From Gossypium raimondii (lineage: Eukaryota; Streptophyta; Magnoliopsida; Malvales; Malvaceae): a stretch of 64,000 nucleotides of DNA. The stretch lies in contig NC_068571.1 in assembly GCF_025698545.1 (NCBI RefSeq), forward strand, positions 53,436,552 through 53,500,551. The letters are read 5' to 3'. The position numbers and the translations under genes were made by a program. This document shows, piece after piece, positions 10,560 through 21,973 of the stretch (positions are counted from its first letter, which is position 1; every line of letters starts with the position of its first letter). The notes under the pieces were generated by a model. That model was not told the DNA's origin and searched no databases. It worked only from the letters and a program-made list of their open reading frames with translations.

Positions 10560-12690
10560 GATAACTTTCCTAATTCTAAATTGATCATAGATTTATCCCT
10601 CCAAGTTTTTGGGTGTAATGTTTTTGTTCATCTTCACAACCAAGGTAAACTAGATCCTAGAGCAAAAAAGTGCGCCTTTGTTAGCTATGCTTCTAATAAA
10701 AAGGGTTACAAATGTTACGGAAATTATAATAAGGAAGGTTCTATAATTGATCAAGAAAACACTAGGAATATACAACATAAGGATTCTAATAATGGGGAAG
10801 GTGAATTTATGATTAACACAGAAATTAATGATGCTAATATTGTTAATGAAAAGGAGTATGAAGTTGTAGAGTCTGATAATGAGAATAAAGAACAAACAAA
10901 GGAGTTAATTGTTTACTTAACAAGAAATCGAAATCAAGAAAGTGGAATCCACCAGATTCATCACCAAGAATCTGACCTGCAAGATCTTGTCAAAAGTCCA
11001 AGTAAAGCTCATAATCCAGCTAATGAATTTTCTGATTTAGATATTCTAATTTCTAAAAGAAAAGGCGTTAGAAATGTTGTCAAATATCCCATGTCTAACT
11101 TTGTGTCCTATAAACCCTTGTCTTTGACATTCTCAACCTTTGTTTCTTGTCTCGATACTGTGAAAATACCCAAAAGTGTGAAAGATGCTTTATAAGTTTC
11201 TGAGTGGAAGGATGTTATTTTAGAGGAGATGCATGCTTTTGAAAAAGCAGGTACATGGGAAACAATGGAATTACCTATAGGAAAAAAATTGTGGGCTGTA
11301 AATGGGTGTTCACAACCAAATTCAAACCGGATGGATATTTAGATAGATATAGAGCCCAACTGGTGGCTAAAGGGTACACTCAAACATATGGGATAAATTA
11401 TCTTGAAACATTTGCTCCAATAGCCAAATTAAGTTCTGTTAGAGTTCTTTTATCAATTGCTGTTAATCTTGATTGGTCCTTACAGCAGCTAGATGTGAAG
11501 AATACTTTTCTAAATGGGAAACTTGAAGAAAAAGTTTACATGGATCCTCCTCCAGGTTTTGAAAAAAATTTGGAACTCAAGTATGTAAGCTCAGGAAATC
11601 TTTGTATGGTCTAAAGCAGTCTCCCTGAGCTTGGTTTGAACGGTTCACTCAAGTTGTCAAAAAACAATGTTACTTACAAGGGCAAGTTGATCACACAATG
11701 TTCTATCGACACTCACAAAGAGTTAGAATAACAATTATTATAGTTTATGTCGATGATATCATTCTTACAAGAGATGACGTGGATGAAATAAGACATCTCA
11801 AGGAGAATCTAGCATTGGAGCTTGAGATCAAAGACTTGGGTCCTTTGAAATACTTTCTTGGAATGGAAGTTGCTCGATCAAAGAAGGGTATTGTAGTCTC
11901 TTAGAAAAAATATATGATTGATCTTTTAAAAGAGGCTGGGATGAGTGGTTGCCGCCCAACTGACACACCAATTGATCCAAATGTAAAATTCGTAAGTAAA
12001 GAAGGTCGATTAGTTGATAAAGGGCAGTACCAAAGATTAGTCGGTAAGTTAATTTACTTATCACATACAAGGCCAAACATAGCTTTTGCAGTGAGCTTAG
12101 TGAGTCAATTTATGCACTCCCCAATGGAGGAACATGAAAAAGCAATGTTTCGGATTCTAAGATACTTGAAGAGTTCACCTGGAAAGGGTTTATTCTTCAA
12201 GAAATCTAAACAAAGAGGAATTGAAGCTTATACAGATGCAGACTGGGCAGGCTCAATAACAGATAGAAGATCTACATCAGGATACTATACATTTGTTTGG
12301 GAAACATTGTGACTTGGCGAAGTAAAAAACAAAATGTTGTAGTAAGAAGTAGTGCAGAGGCTGAGTTTAAATCAATGGCTCAAGGAATTTGTGAAATAAT
12401 GTGTTAAAAATAATTATGAAAGAGCTGAGGAAACCTATAACTTCGTCAATGAAGTTGTATTGTGATAGCAAAGCTGCCATTAGTATTGCTCATAACCAAG
12501 TCTAACATGATAGAACTAAACATGTTGAGATTGATAGACACTTTATCAAGGAGAAGATTGAAGAATGCCAAGTGTGCATGCCGTTTGTTCCTTCAAAACA
12601 ACAGATTGCTGACACACTCACCAAAGGGCTCTCTAAGACAAGCTTTGATTTTATTGTAAACAAGTTGGGCATGATTGATATATATGCACC
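10560..12690 (+). pseudogene. Copia A reverse transcriptase and RNase H
   Basis: Linker 10581-11195 holds KLDPRAKKCAFVSYA and an acidic spacer. RT follows with WVFTTKFKPDG, LVAKGYTQ, QLDVKNTFLNG and the polymerase box YVDDI near 11745-11760. RNase H shows YTDADWAGS near 12229-12255 and extends in broken frames to the purine tract. In-frame stops occur near 11193, 11626, 11902 and 12310, with a frameshift near 11600. The order is typical of Ty1/copia pol. The element could not move by its own proteins. Confidence 0.88.
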
Positions 12691-12704
12691 AACTTGAGGG
12701 AGGG

Positions 12705-13003
12705 TGTTGAAATATGTGAAACCCATATATTTTGGGATATATTTTAAAGTTATTTAGGTAGATAAATCTTATTTAGGTAGATAAATATTAGAATAAATCA
12801 TTTGAGATATTCTAGGAATAGTTTATTTTATCTTTTAGTAGTTTATAGAATAAAGGGAATTATTTTTCTTATCTTTTAGTAGTTTATTAGAATAAGGGAA
12901 TTATTTTCCCAATTAGCTTATGACTCTTTTCCCTATTTAAATTCAGTTGTTTAGTTAATAAAAGATAGAACAGTTTTATTAAATGCTCTCTTGAAAACTT
13001 TCA
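12705..13003 (+). repeat. 3' LTR of copia A
   Basis: About 299 bp. It is longer than the 5' copy because of a 20-bp tandem duplication (TTATTTAGGTAGATAAATMTTA type) and an extra TATCTTTTAGTAGTTTAT unit. Confidence 0.88.
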
Positions 13004-14135
13004 AGGAATTTGCAAAAAAAACATAAGGCAATGTCTTGCCTACAACGTTTAAAATGTAATCTTTACAAGAATTATGGCTTGTGACACTCCTAAACAAGCT
13101 TGGGATAAGCTCAAGGAGGAGTTCCAAGGTTCGTAAAAGACAAGGCAATAACAATTTTTCAATCTTAGACGAGATTTCAAAAACCTCAAGATGAAGGAAG
13201 CTAAGACTATAAAGCAATATTTAGATAGAACCATGGCAGTGGTGAACCAGATAGCACTGTTAGGAGACCAGTTCACTGACTGTCGAGTAGTTGAGAAGGT
13301 GATTACCACGCTTCTTGAGAGATATGAATCAAATATATCTTCACTGCAAGGTTTAAGGGATTTGTCAACCATCTAACTCTTAGAACTAATCAACGCTTTG
13401 TATACTTAAGAATAAAGAAGGGCAAGTACAGAAGAGAGGCACGCTGATGGAGCCTTTCAAGCCAGAAACAAAGAAGGCTCAAGCTTCTCCAGCAATAAAG
13501 AAAATAAGGCTAGACAGAGAAGAAAGAAGATAGTTAGAGAGATGGTGGCAAGAAAAATCCACCATGTTCTCACTATAAAAAGGCCAATCACTAAGAGAGG
13601 TATTGTTGGTCTAGGCCAGATATTTAGTGTAGAAGTTGTAAAAATTTTGGTCATCTGTAGAAAGTGCGCAAAAACCAATAGCAGAAGCAACAACAACAGA
13701 ACCATATTTAAGCTCAAATTGCAGATGAAAAGCAATCTCGAGAGGAGTATCTGTTTACTGCCTCTTATTTTATTTCTAGCAACAAAGTCAACGAAAGTTG
13801 GTTGATTGACAGTGACTACACAAATCACATGACTTCAGATCAAAGCATTTTCAAGCGGATTGGCAGAAGTTGCATTTCAAAAGTCAAAATTGGAAATGGC
13901 TAGATTATTAAGGCTAAGGGAAAAGGTGATGTGCTAATCAGCATCTTGAAAAGTACTAAAGTAATTATAGATATGTTTTTAGTTCTTGAGTTAGATTATA
14001 ATCTCTTTAGTATTAGTTAGTTGCTTGAGAAGAAATAAACTATTGTTTTTAAAGAAAGATGTTACACTATTTTTGATTCATTGGGAGAAGAAGTTGTGAA
14101 AGTCTCAATAAATAATATAATTTTTATATTGGGTT
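13004..14135 (+). pseudogene. Copia E gag and protease remnant
   Basis: Aligns with copia B gag: KHKAMSC, CDTPKQAWDKLKEEFQG, DRTMAVVNQIALLGDQF, LLERYESNISSL. Protease follows near 13798-13826 as WLIDSDYTNHM, where the usual Gly after DS is Asp, so the DSG active site is lost. Stops and frameshifts are frequent. No integrase or RT follows; sequence identity fades at about 14110-14140. It is the right half of the element interrupted by copia A. Confidence 0.75.
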
Positions 14136-14399
14136 GAAACTTTATGACCTCGAGAGCCTATACTAATTCAGTGGATAAATCACATAATAGTCAGATAAAT
14201 TTGGTTGAGAATATGACTAAAGTTGAAGATGAAGCTAAAGATGAAGATTTCGATGACCTTTCTGTTAAAGATATTAGGTCTATTGTTGAAGCTTATCATA
14301 GATGTGACTTAGTAGTGTTGGAGCCTGCAAATTTTGAAGAAGCTGCACAATAAACAAAATATAAGTTTGCAGCATTATAGCCGAAGAGGAGAATTGAGA

Positions 14400-14520
14400 A
14401 GTGGCTATCCATACGATGGCGAACACAGTTCGTATATCTGCGAGCTCACCCAAAGATGCGAGCTCTCCACACAGTGTAAACTCAAAAAACCTGCGAGCTC
14501 ACAAAAAATACGAAGTTGAG
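14400..14520. repeat. Degenerate GCGAGCTCAC repeat (right copy)
   Basis: Four variants of the unit seen at 5070-5250 occur here (TGCGAGCTCACCCAAAG, GCGAGCTCTCCACACAG, GTAAACTCAAAAAACC, GCGAGCTCACAAAAAATACG). It may be part of the repeat into which copia E inserted, or a coincident dispersed repeat. Confidence 0.5.
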
Positions 14521-14874
14521 TGTGGACAGAGTAGTGTTGCGGTACTAGGTGGTATTATTCGGGACTCACAAGGCCGGTGGCTGATTTGATTTAACAGGCG
14601 GATTGGGCGAACTTCGGTATTACTGTGTGAACTCTAAGTATATGGAAAAGGCGTGACGAGTATAACAAAATTATCATTGAGAGTGTCTGCAGCGAGGGGG
14701 TCAAGCTTGTTACCGATGGTACTGCACAGGGTGCGGTTCATTCAAGTTGGTATCAGGAGGCCTTGGGAGGTCGTGATGCGATGCATACCGTGGGAGGAGA
14801 ATGGTGTAGCAGATCGGATTGCGAAGTCTATTGATGAAGATCAGGTAGACTTGCAGCGATTCACGGAACCTTAA
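14521..14874 (+). pseudogene. LINE-type RNase H domain fragment
   Basis: The frame reads VAVLGGIIRDSQGRWLI, the first strand of the RNase H (RVT_3) domain found in plant L1-like LINEs and their derivatives. After stops it continues with the C-terminal motif VVMRCIPWEENGVADRIAKS, which matches the usual 'hVpREaNkvADaLAk' end. In-frame TGA and TAA codons and a shortened middle show it is dead. No reverse transcriptase lies upstream, so it is a 3' fragment. Confidence 0.7.
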
Positions 14875-14879
14875 GTTGT

Positions 14880-15770
14880 AGGCGTTGCTGGTAAGGGATT
14901 CCAGAGGCATGCATTTGGTTACCGATCTCTGCCTTCTAAGTTGTAAACAACCTTTATCTTTTTAAAGGAATGTTACAACCTTTATTAAATAGTTTATAAG
15001 ATGACACATGAAATGTTAAAATTTATATCCTATTATTTTATATTAGAATTCTTAGTTCTTTTTAATAGACTCGAAAAATAAAATAGAAAAAAATATATTA
15101 TTTTATCTTGATTTGTATAAAGTGAAAGTTAAAATTTTAGTCGGATACTCATATTCAAATTGTATATATAACTCCATCCTCATGCCTAATATTGTATAAA
15201 ATATTGTTTTAAATTTGAAATATCAAATTTTAATTATTTATACAATAACTTTATATTTCATATAATTTTTTTATAAATAGTTCATTTATAAAACTCAATA
15301 TAACATATTGTAGTTATGTTAATTATATATTATTTACAAATTATTATGGCTGATTTATTGATTATTAAGAAAAATAAAAAATGAAAATTAAAGAGTGGAG
15401 AGCATTAATTTACACTATGTCAAATTTTTGTTTGGTATAAATGCTTTAATAATGATTAATAATTATTTTATTGTAATATTTGAATTATCAGAATAATTAA
15501 TTAATTAAAATTATTATTAATTATTATTTTGAATAATATTTTTCTTTTACACAAACTAAATAAAGTAAAATCATATTACTTAATAAATTAAAAAACTTCA
15601 ACGTATAAAATCACATGTAATTTAGATGGTACTAGAAACCTGTCCAATTTAATTGCTTTTAATTGGAAACTGTATAATTGTGGGGCATTTTTTCAATTAG
15701 GCATCTTAATCTGATCCAAAATCAACAGCTAAAGATTAAAGGCCTTACCACCAAAGGAAGGAGTTCATTT
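14880..15770. other. AT-rich intergenic DNA
   Basis: No coding exon, RNA gene or clear element border seen. Runs of TAATTAATTATT near 15440-15540 are low complexity. Confidence 0.4.
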
Positions 15771-15775
15771 CTATT

Positions 15776-15978
15776 AAGAGTTTACCTTCTTAGAGATACA
15801 AAGAGTTGAAGTTCAAATCATTTAAGATGGGAAAACTTGGTTACTTCTGAAATATTTTTCATCTAAAGGAATTTTTTTTCAAGAGCTTATCTTTTTACAG
15901 TTACAAATATAAAAACTGAAGTTCAAATAATTTCAAGATGAAAAACTTGGTTGCTTAAATTTTATTGATCTAAAGGTT
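15776..15978. repeat. Two-copy tandem duplication (~105 bp unit)
   Basis: The segment from AAGAGTTTACCTTCTTAGAG to about 15880 is followed by a diverged copy starting AAGAGCTTATCTTTTTACAG. Both contain GAAGTTCAAATMATTT, AAAACTTGGTT and ATCTAAAGG in the same order. Confidence 0.65.
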
Positions 15979-16800
15979 TTTATTTTGTATATATATAATG
16001 ATGAGGATCTTTTCTCTCCATATTTTTATTATTTTATTGTTTAAAAGGTATAAAATTATTTTAATTTTATATTAATATAAGTGAATCCTCTCATATATAT
16101 TTTGATGTTAGTCAATGATGGGGATAAACTCACGAGCATACATAAATAATTATTTATGGATCCATTCTACTAATAGCTAAACAGATTTTATATTTGGTAT
16201 TTTAAAAAAACTCAAAAAGAAGCACAAACAACACTATATTTTTCTTAACAACTTATTATATAATATATTATATTTTATTCAAAATTCTTGAGTATTGCGA
16301 GTTACTCCTATAAATAAAGATTTTGTGGAGTTTTAAGAGTAGTTTAATATTACTACAAGTGCATCGGTTTTGTGGAGTTACTCCTATATATATATATTTT
16401 TAAATGAGCATTGGTTGGTTCTCCAATAAACTCTAAATACACAAGATTAACACTTGTTATAAAATACCTACGATATCTATATCCTTTGTGTTGCAGTAAA
16501 ATTTTCAATACTATATAACATGGTAGTAGATACTAATTGTTTTGATCATAAAGAATGACATGGATGTATAAATAAATATGGATGATAGAGACATATATGC
16601 AGGGCAAGGACAAAAAGAACACCCTGGCCGTCCAAACGCTTTGGAACACCACACGCTCACATCAATCCTACTGTGCATCCTTCTTGGTGCAGCGCTTACA
16701 GCATGAAATGCCATTCATCGATTCCAATTTTTTTTAAACAACCAATAACATCATCCAACACTAATCCGTGAATGATGTTAGGATAATTGGAGTCAAACTG
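15979..16800. other. AT-rich intergenic DNA
   Basis: Low-complexity sequence with short TATATA runs near 16387-16400. No gene could be supported. An open frame on the minus strand at 16511-16714 has no recognisable motif. Confidence 0.4.
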
Positions 16801-18020
16801 AGTTTCAAAGTTTTCATCTAAAGATCAATAAGCCAAGCAGTGTGAAACCCCATTGGCTAAACACTGGACATAAAGAAAATAAATCAAGTTAAAAGAAGCA
16901 CACAAAGAAAGAGTTTCCTCAACAATACTTCCATAAACAGAAAAGCATATACTACCACTATTGAGATTATTAATAACAACTAAACAATTTGACTCAATTT
17001 TAAGATGACTAAAACCCAACTTGTAAGCCAACTTGTGCATGTCAACAATGGCTATAAGGCCTCGACAGAAGTAGCATCAAAAGCGCCTATAAGTTTCTGG
17101 GCATAGCCTACCCCACCACCCCCTAGGAATCTTGAACAATCGCATCGAAAGATGCCACTTGTTGACAGGACCTCTAAGTTGTATTAAAGTTTATCTTCAA
17201 CTGCTTGTCACATAGAGGCTCCCATCTATCAACTCTCAGCCTCGTAGGAAGAAAGGGTGCATAAAAGAGCTTATGAATCCTAAAGTGATTGTGGAGAGTC
17301 CTAGCATGAATCAACACATCTTGGGGGGAGGGGGGGCTCAGAACTCTTCCTTGAATGATCTCTAAATTCCTCGCCTCGTAAAGTTGCCACAAACCATAAA
17401 AAGGCTAGTCCAAGTCTCATTGTCTAGCTTCCTCATTTCATGCTCTAACCAATCAATTACCCTACAAAGGAAACACATAATAAATCATTATCAATACCAC
17501 TTAAAATTAAAACCTCTTTAGAAAGAAGACAATCATGAATAGTGTGCATAAGATCCTTTGTTAGAGCATCACATTTCTTGCTCAAAGGGTCATTAGCCTA
17601 TGAAATAGGGATCCACTTCATTGAAGTGGGAAGAATATCATCACCCACCCTCCAACACCAAATAATTTAATCTTAGGTAGGGGCATTAGTTTCCACACTT
17701 CTTTCCAAAATACACAACATTTGGAGTGTAGCCCTAAACCAAAATATCATCACAATCAGCCCCACAATTAGGAACATCTAAAAGGGGATCCACATAAGCA
17801 CTCTCCCACAAAGATCAAACAAGGTGCTCATTCCAAGTGGATTCATCATTCCTTAACAAAAGAGAAACTGTGACATCATGGGAAAGGAAGTCACTAGGCG
17901 GAAGGTCCTTTCCATCAAGACTTTTCTCCCTCCATTTATCCAACCAAAATTCGAGCCTTACTTCCATTACTAATAAGCCAAAAAAACTTGCACGTAAAGA
18001 GTCAAACGTAGGCATAAATC
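16801..18020 (-). pseudogene. LINE-derived zf-RVT and RNase H remnant
   Basis: Reading from right to left: MPTFDSLRASFFGLL and LEFWLDKWREKSL (17910-18015) match the region of plant LINE proteins before the zinc-binding RT domain (typically '..FWxDxW'). Then WCWRVGDDILPTSMKW (17610-17670) and degenerate zf-RVT sequence follow. Last, near 16825-17090, comes an RNase H-like end (KLGFSHLKIESNCLVVINNL, CLANGVSHCLAY; compare 'ESDc..vv..L' and 'aNkvAHcLAk'). Stops and frameshifts are frequent. It lacks the polymerase and is a truncated 3' copy. The opposite strand shows no supported gene. Confidence 0.65.
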
Positions 18021-18082
18021 CTTTCCAAACAAATGGCGATTTATTAGTAGTTTTACTAAGAAAGATGTCACCTAATGGAAAG

Positions 18083-18560
18083 TGATGGGTGCTGAATCCA
18101 CCAAAAATAAGTTTTTATGTTTAAACAATATATAAATAGTAGTGTCGGGAGTAGGGTTGATTCGACAGAGATTAGGATATCTAAAATTTTTGTTTGATTT
18201 AATTAGGTTGTGTGGTTAGTCGTGCCCACATCGTGTCGACCTGTGTGAAAATAAAAATGGGATTAAATCTGATTAAAATAGAAAAAATAAAAAAAATAAA
18301 AATTGAAATTGCAATAAAATAAATTAAAATGAAATTAAAACTAAATAAACGGATGTGATGATGCTCTAGCTTCAGGCTCGATTTTGATTTCGAATTGATT
18401 TTTGATAACAAGTTTTCTCCTTCAATCAATAAGTCGGTTATAGTGACCGTGGATGCCTAAGACCACCAATCTTTTCATGTATATGTAAATAAATGTATAA
18501 ATTAATTGTAGAATCATCTAACAATTAATCTTTATTGAACGAACATCTATGAAATACACT
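18083..18560 (+). repeat. Truncated copy of a dispersed element also present at 33899
   Basis: Starts TGATGGGTGCTGAATCCACC and shares an ordered series of blocks with 33899-34350: GGGAGTAGGGT(T/C)GAT, CGTGCCCA, an A-rich stretch, GCTCTAGCTTCAGG / GCTCAGCTTGAGG, CTTTTCCAATAAG-like and TTATAG..ACC..GGA.GCC. It is probably an LTR fragment. It ends about 320 bp before the bZIP9 start codon. Confidence 0.55.
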
Positions 18561-18818
18561 GGAATGTAAAAGTGGAAGCGGAAGTGGTGCTTTTCTCGTG
18601 AACCTCAATGGCGATAGAAAGTTAGGTATTACACATCACCCAATCTAAAAGGTAAAGCTAAAGCTAAAGCATTGATCTTTCAATCGTGAGATCGGTGGCA
18701 GTCCATATCATTTCTTTCTACTAGTTTGGTCCACTCCCACTTCCACTACTAATTAATTAGAGCAGTGGCAGGAGAGGAGAGTCGAGGGTGCCATGTGATG
18801 TGGGTATTTCATTTTCAA

Positions 18819-18843
18819 ATATATATATATATATATATATATA
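18819..18843. repeat. (AT)n microsatellite
   Basis: About 12 AT dinucleotides in the upstream region of the bZIP9-like gene, about 40 bp before its start codon. Confidence 0.95.
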
Positions 18844-19403
18844 GTTAAATAAAGGTAATTTTAATTGATAAGATAGAGGCCATGAAGCGGAGCGCCTCGG
18901 AATTGGCTCTTGAGTTCATGAGGAAGACTATGAGTACGAGCACGTTCTCCTTATCCTTCTTCTCCGACGCCGCTAAAGCCTTACCCTTGCCCGATATTAC
19001 TATTGTTGATCCCACTTATTCTAATTCTTTCCACTCCAAAGATCATCATCATCATTATCAGGTTACTCTCTTTCTCTTCTCCACACATACACACATATGC
19101 TTATGATGGATGAATCTACAGATCGATCACTCTCTTACTCTGCTTACGCTTTGCTAATTTATGCTTTACTGTTCAATCACTCTTCATATACAGCTCTAAT
19201 ATATATATGTATATCTTATCAATTATTTCACAGTACCAGAGGCTGACAGCAATGCTATCCTATCCTATAATGTATCATCTATGTATATTTCCTTTAAGCT
19301 TACCTGCTTCTCACTTCTCATCCGGCCGTGATTTAGAATTAAGATTAATTGATTTTTGAACTTTTTTTCTTTTTATCTTTTTTGCTAGAATCAACGTATT
19401 TAT

Positions 19404-20850
19404 TGATACGGCCACGCCCCGGAAATGTCCTTGGTTCAGCTCACTTGAGCTCAAGTCAGCTCATTCGAGCTCAATTCAGTTCATTGAGCTCGTTATTAGC
19501 TCTTTAGCTCAATTAATTTTAATTGCTGGAATAAATTAAATATTTAAGTTAATTAGTTAATTTAGTTACAGCTCTTAATTACTTGTCAGCTTATTACATA
19601 TTTTAATTATGTTGTGTTAGCCGAATTTAATTAGGTGGCTGGACTATAATTAATTTGTCTCAATTTAGTTAGTATGATAATTAGTGTTTAATTTGTCTTG
19701 ATGCCATTTAGTTCAGCCGAACATACATTTGAACCTAATTTAGTTCATGTTTTCTTGTAGGATGGACGAATACATGAATGAGCATTAAAGTCCAAGTGCA
19801 TGAATAGCTTGGTGCAATGTATGGGAGTGTGCATGCACAAATGAGGTTCAATGGGAGGCATTTAAGGGAGCACAAGTACTTGGGACGTTCATGCAAGAGG
19901 GGGCTGCTGAAAGTTCATGCATTTGCACATTAATGGACCGAATTTATTGAAGAACATACCATGGGACGTTTCAGGCCTGTCCATGTATTTTCCAAGATCA
20001 CTATTTAAGTTTTCAAGGCACTTTAAAGCTCCATTCAGCCAAGGGAGATGTTGGAACAAATAAGGGGCTGCACATCCATAGAATTAAGCTTTCTTCAAGA
20101 TTAAGGATGCATGAATGCATCTAGTGAAGCAACATGATGTTTTGGTCAATCCATGAATCATCTCCAAGCATGAACCGAATTTTTAATGCTTCATTCATGC
20201 CCATTCAGCCGAATTTAGCTACAGCAAATTAATGATTTCTTTCTAGAATTTTCTAGCATATTCATGGCTGAATTCTTAGCCATTAAGTTGCCCATTCAGC
20301 TAGCCATGCATCTTCCTATAAATAGTTGTTCAATTTCATTGTAAAAGAACTTTTTGTCAAATTTCTGAATGAACTATTGTTCTTGTGAGGTTTCTCCCTC
20401 TCATATTTCGTGTGAGTCTCGATTTGGCTTATCTAGCGTGCTAGTGGCGTCAACCGAACTCTTTCCGAACTTATCACCAATCCTGGTGTGGCGTTCATCC
20501 ATTTCAATATACCTTCAGTTCTTACTTTGCTAAGTAACGGGTCGAGGTCCATATTCCTGTTTCCATCTTTTCACCTTAAACCATATAAGATTTGGGGCGA
20601 TACTCATTATAATATTGAAACTTTCTTGACGTTAAAGTTCTATTTTCCAACTCCATCGACTACCTTTTCTATCCTACCTTGTTTCTATTCTAAACCGAAC
20701 CTACCAACACCAAACCACTCATCTAAACCCCTTTAAAAGCTTCCGCAACCCTTAGCCTAAATCACCCAATTTTGACAATTCCAACTACTCCTCGTCGACG
20801 ATCGGGCAACTACGTGAAACGACTCGATTAACCCGAGTCGAATCGCATCA
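19404..20850 (+). repeat. 5' LTR of the non-autonomous element
   Basis: 1447 bp, starts TGATACGGCCACGCCCCGG and ends GAATCGCATCA. It contains a likely TATA box CCTATAAATAG near 20316 and several GAGCTCA-type short repeats near its start. Confidence 0.9.
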
Positions 20851-21469
20851 TTTGGTATCAGAGCTACTAAAATGAGGAGCACCGAAGTTTCTTGTTAATC
20901 CCAGAGTAGGTTCGTAAAAAATCAAAAAAATTGAAAAAAATTAAATTAATTGTAATTATTTTCTATTGTATTCAGCATGTTAGTGTATTGTGGTCTATAA
21001 AAAATTTGAAAAATATTAAAAAAATTCAAAAAAATTCAAAAAAAAAGTAAAAAAAAAGTGAGCAAAAAAAAGCGAGCACAAAAAAATAAGAGTTGAAAGT
21101 TTGTTACTGTTTTCATTTATTCCTACTCCGATCATCAAGTTTCCCTTCCTACCATTATTTACCCCTCCCAACGCCACACTTTAAACCTAAATTTTTCTTT
21201 GTTCAGCCTATCCTACACCCGACGTTATCCCTTATAACCATTTTGAAGCCGACCCCAAGCCGCAATAGGTTTATACAAGACAAAATACGAAATCACGAGA
21301 ATGAGAAGAGCGGTAAAAGGAACGAGTGAAAATACATCAAGATAAAAGCCAAAACAAGTGAAAACACGAGTGGAGTGAAATTTTCTTTCCGAGTGACTTG
21401 CGAGATTTTGTGGTGAGGTAACTAATTTCCTGTTATTATTCTTTTAACCTTTCTTCTTTCTTTGAAATC

Positions 21470-21973
21470 ATGTCTCAAGAAAAATTCTACGCCGATGAAT
21501 TTCAATATTTGGTGAACGAGATGGGCCGAATATTGGAGGAATAACTAAGCCCATTAAAAAGACGGTTGGACCGAGTGGAGGAAATGATCCGAGGAAAACA
21601 GAACCTACCAAGTCGAGAAACGGAGCTGAGATCATCACGTCGATACACATCTAAAGACTACCCGCTAAGAGATTCTTATCGGGATTCCTATTCGTCAAGG
21701 AACTCAAGACGCGTCAGCCGAGCTTGCAACTTTTCGATATGACGAACGAGAAAGCACGAGTTATTCCTCGTATGCTTCAAAGAAGTCTTTCCCAAAGGAT
21801 TGTTCCCGAAGAAATGGACGAGAAGCCTACGAAAATATTTTCTCTTCCTTTGAGCCAAATGATTATCTTTTTGATTCTTTCGTGTCGTTCGCACATTATA
21901 ACGAAATCGAAAAAGAAAGTGAAGAAGAAAAAGAAAAAGAAAAAGAAATTGCAAAAGAAAAAAAATCGAAAAA
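21470..21973 (+). pseudogene. Broken N-terminal part of the element's ORF
   Basis: ATG at 21470 opens MSQEKFYADEFQYLVNEMG, is stopped by TAA at 21542, and continues in the same frame (LDRVEEMIRGKQNLPSRE, then an Arg/Ser/Tyr-rich stretch) to a TGA near 21737. After a frameshift another frame carries SSFEPNDYLFDSFVSFAHYN and a Lys/Glu-rich run. A shift in the poly-A tract near 21960 then returns to the frame of the 598-codon ORF. The pieces look like one ancestral protein; this copy's start is broken. The Lys/Glu-rich part would form a charged helix or coiled coil. Confidence 0.55.

Larger units (their letters stand above)
5773..13003 (+). mobile_element. Ty1/copia LTR retrotransposon A (defective), interrupted by a solo LTR
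   Basis: Two matching LTRs start TGTTRAAATATGTGAAACCC and end GAAAACTTTCA. The 5' LTR is followed by a primer site (TGGTATCTGAGCTGGG) and the 3' LTR is preceded by a purine tract (TTGAGGGAGGG). Between them lie remnants of gag, protease, integrase, RT and RNase H in copia order, with stops, an internal deletion after the integrase core, and a 3.2-kb insertion at 6836. Flanking 5-mers (GAGAA, AGGAA) do not match exactly. It sits in the gag of copia E. Confidence 0.9.
5251..14140 (+). mobile_element. Copia element E, old and fragmented host of the nest
   Basis: An LTR-like segment begins TGTTAAGCTAG at 5251 and is followed by a degenerate tRNA-Met primer site (ATTATCTTTAAGGACC, about 5583). 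A gag start follows that aligns with copia B (EVVNAKIE near 5743-5766 against EVVNTDVE of B). The frame breaks at 5772, where copia A begins. It resumes at 13004 with KHKAMSC, matching the same gag about 15 codons further on. Gag and protease remnants then run to about 14110. No RT or 3' LTR was found, so this is a truncated 5' half. Confidence 0.6.

Noticed and set aside
10650..10895. 81-codon minus-strand ORF
   Set aside because: Shadow of the copia A linker frame; composition follows its AT-rich coding strand.
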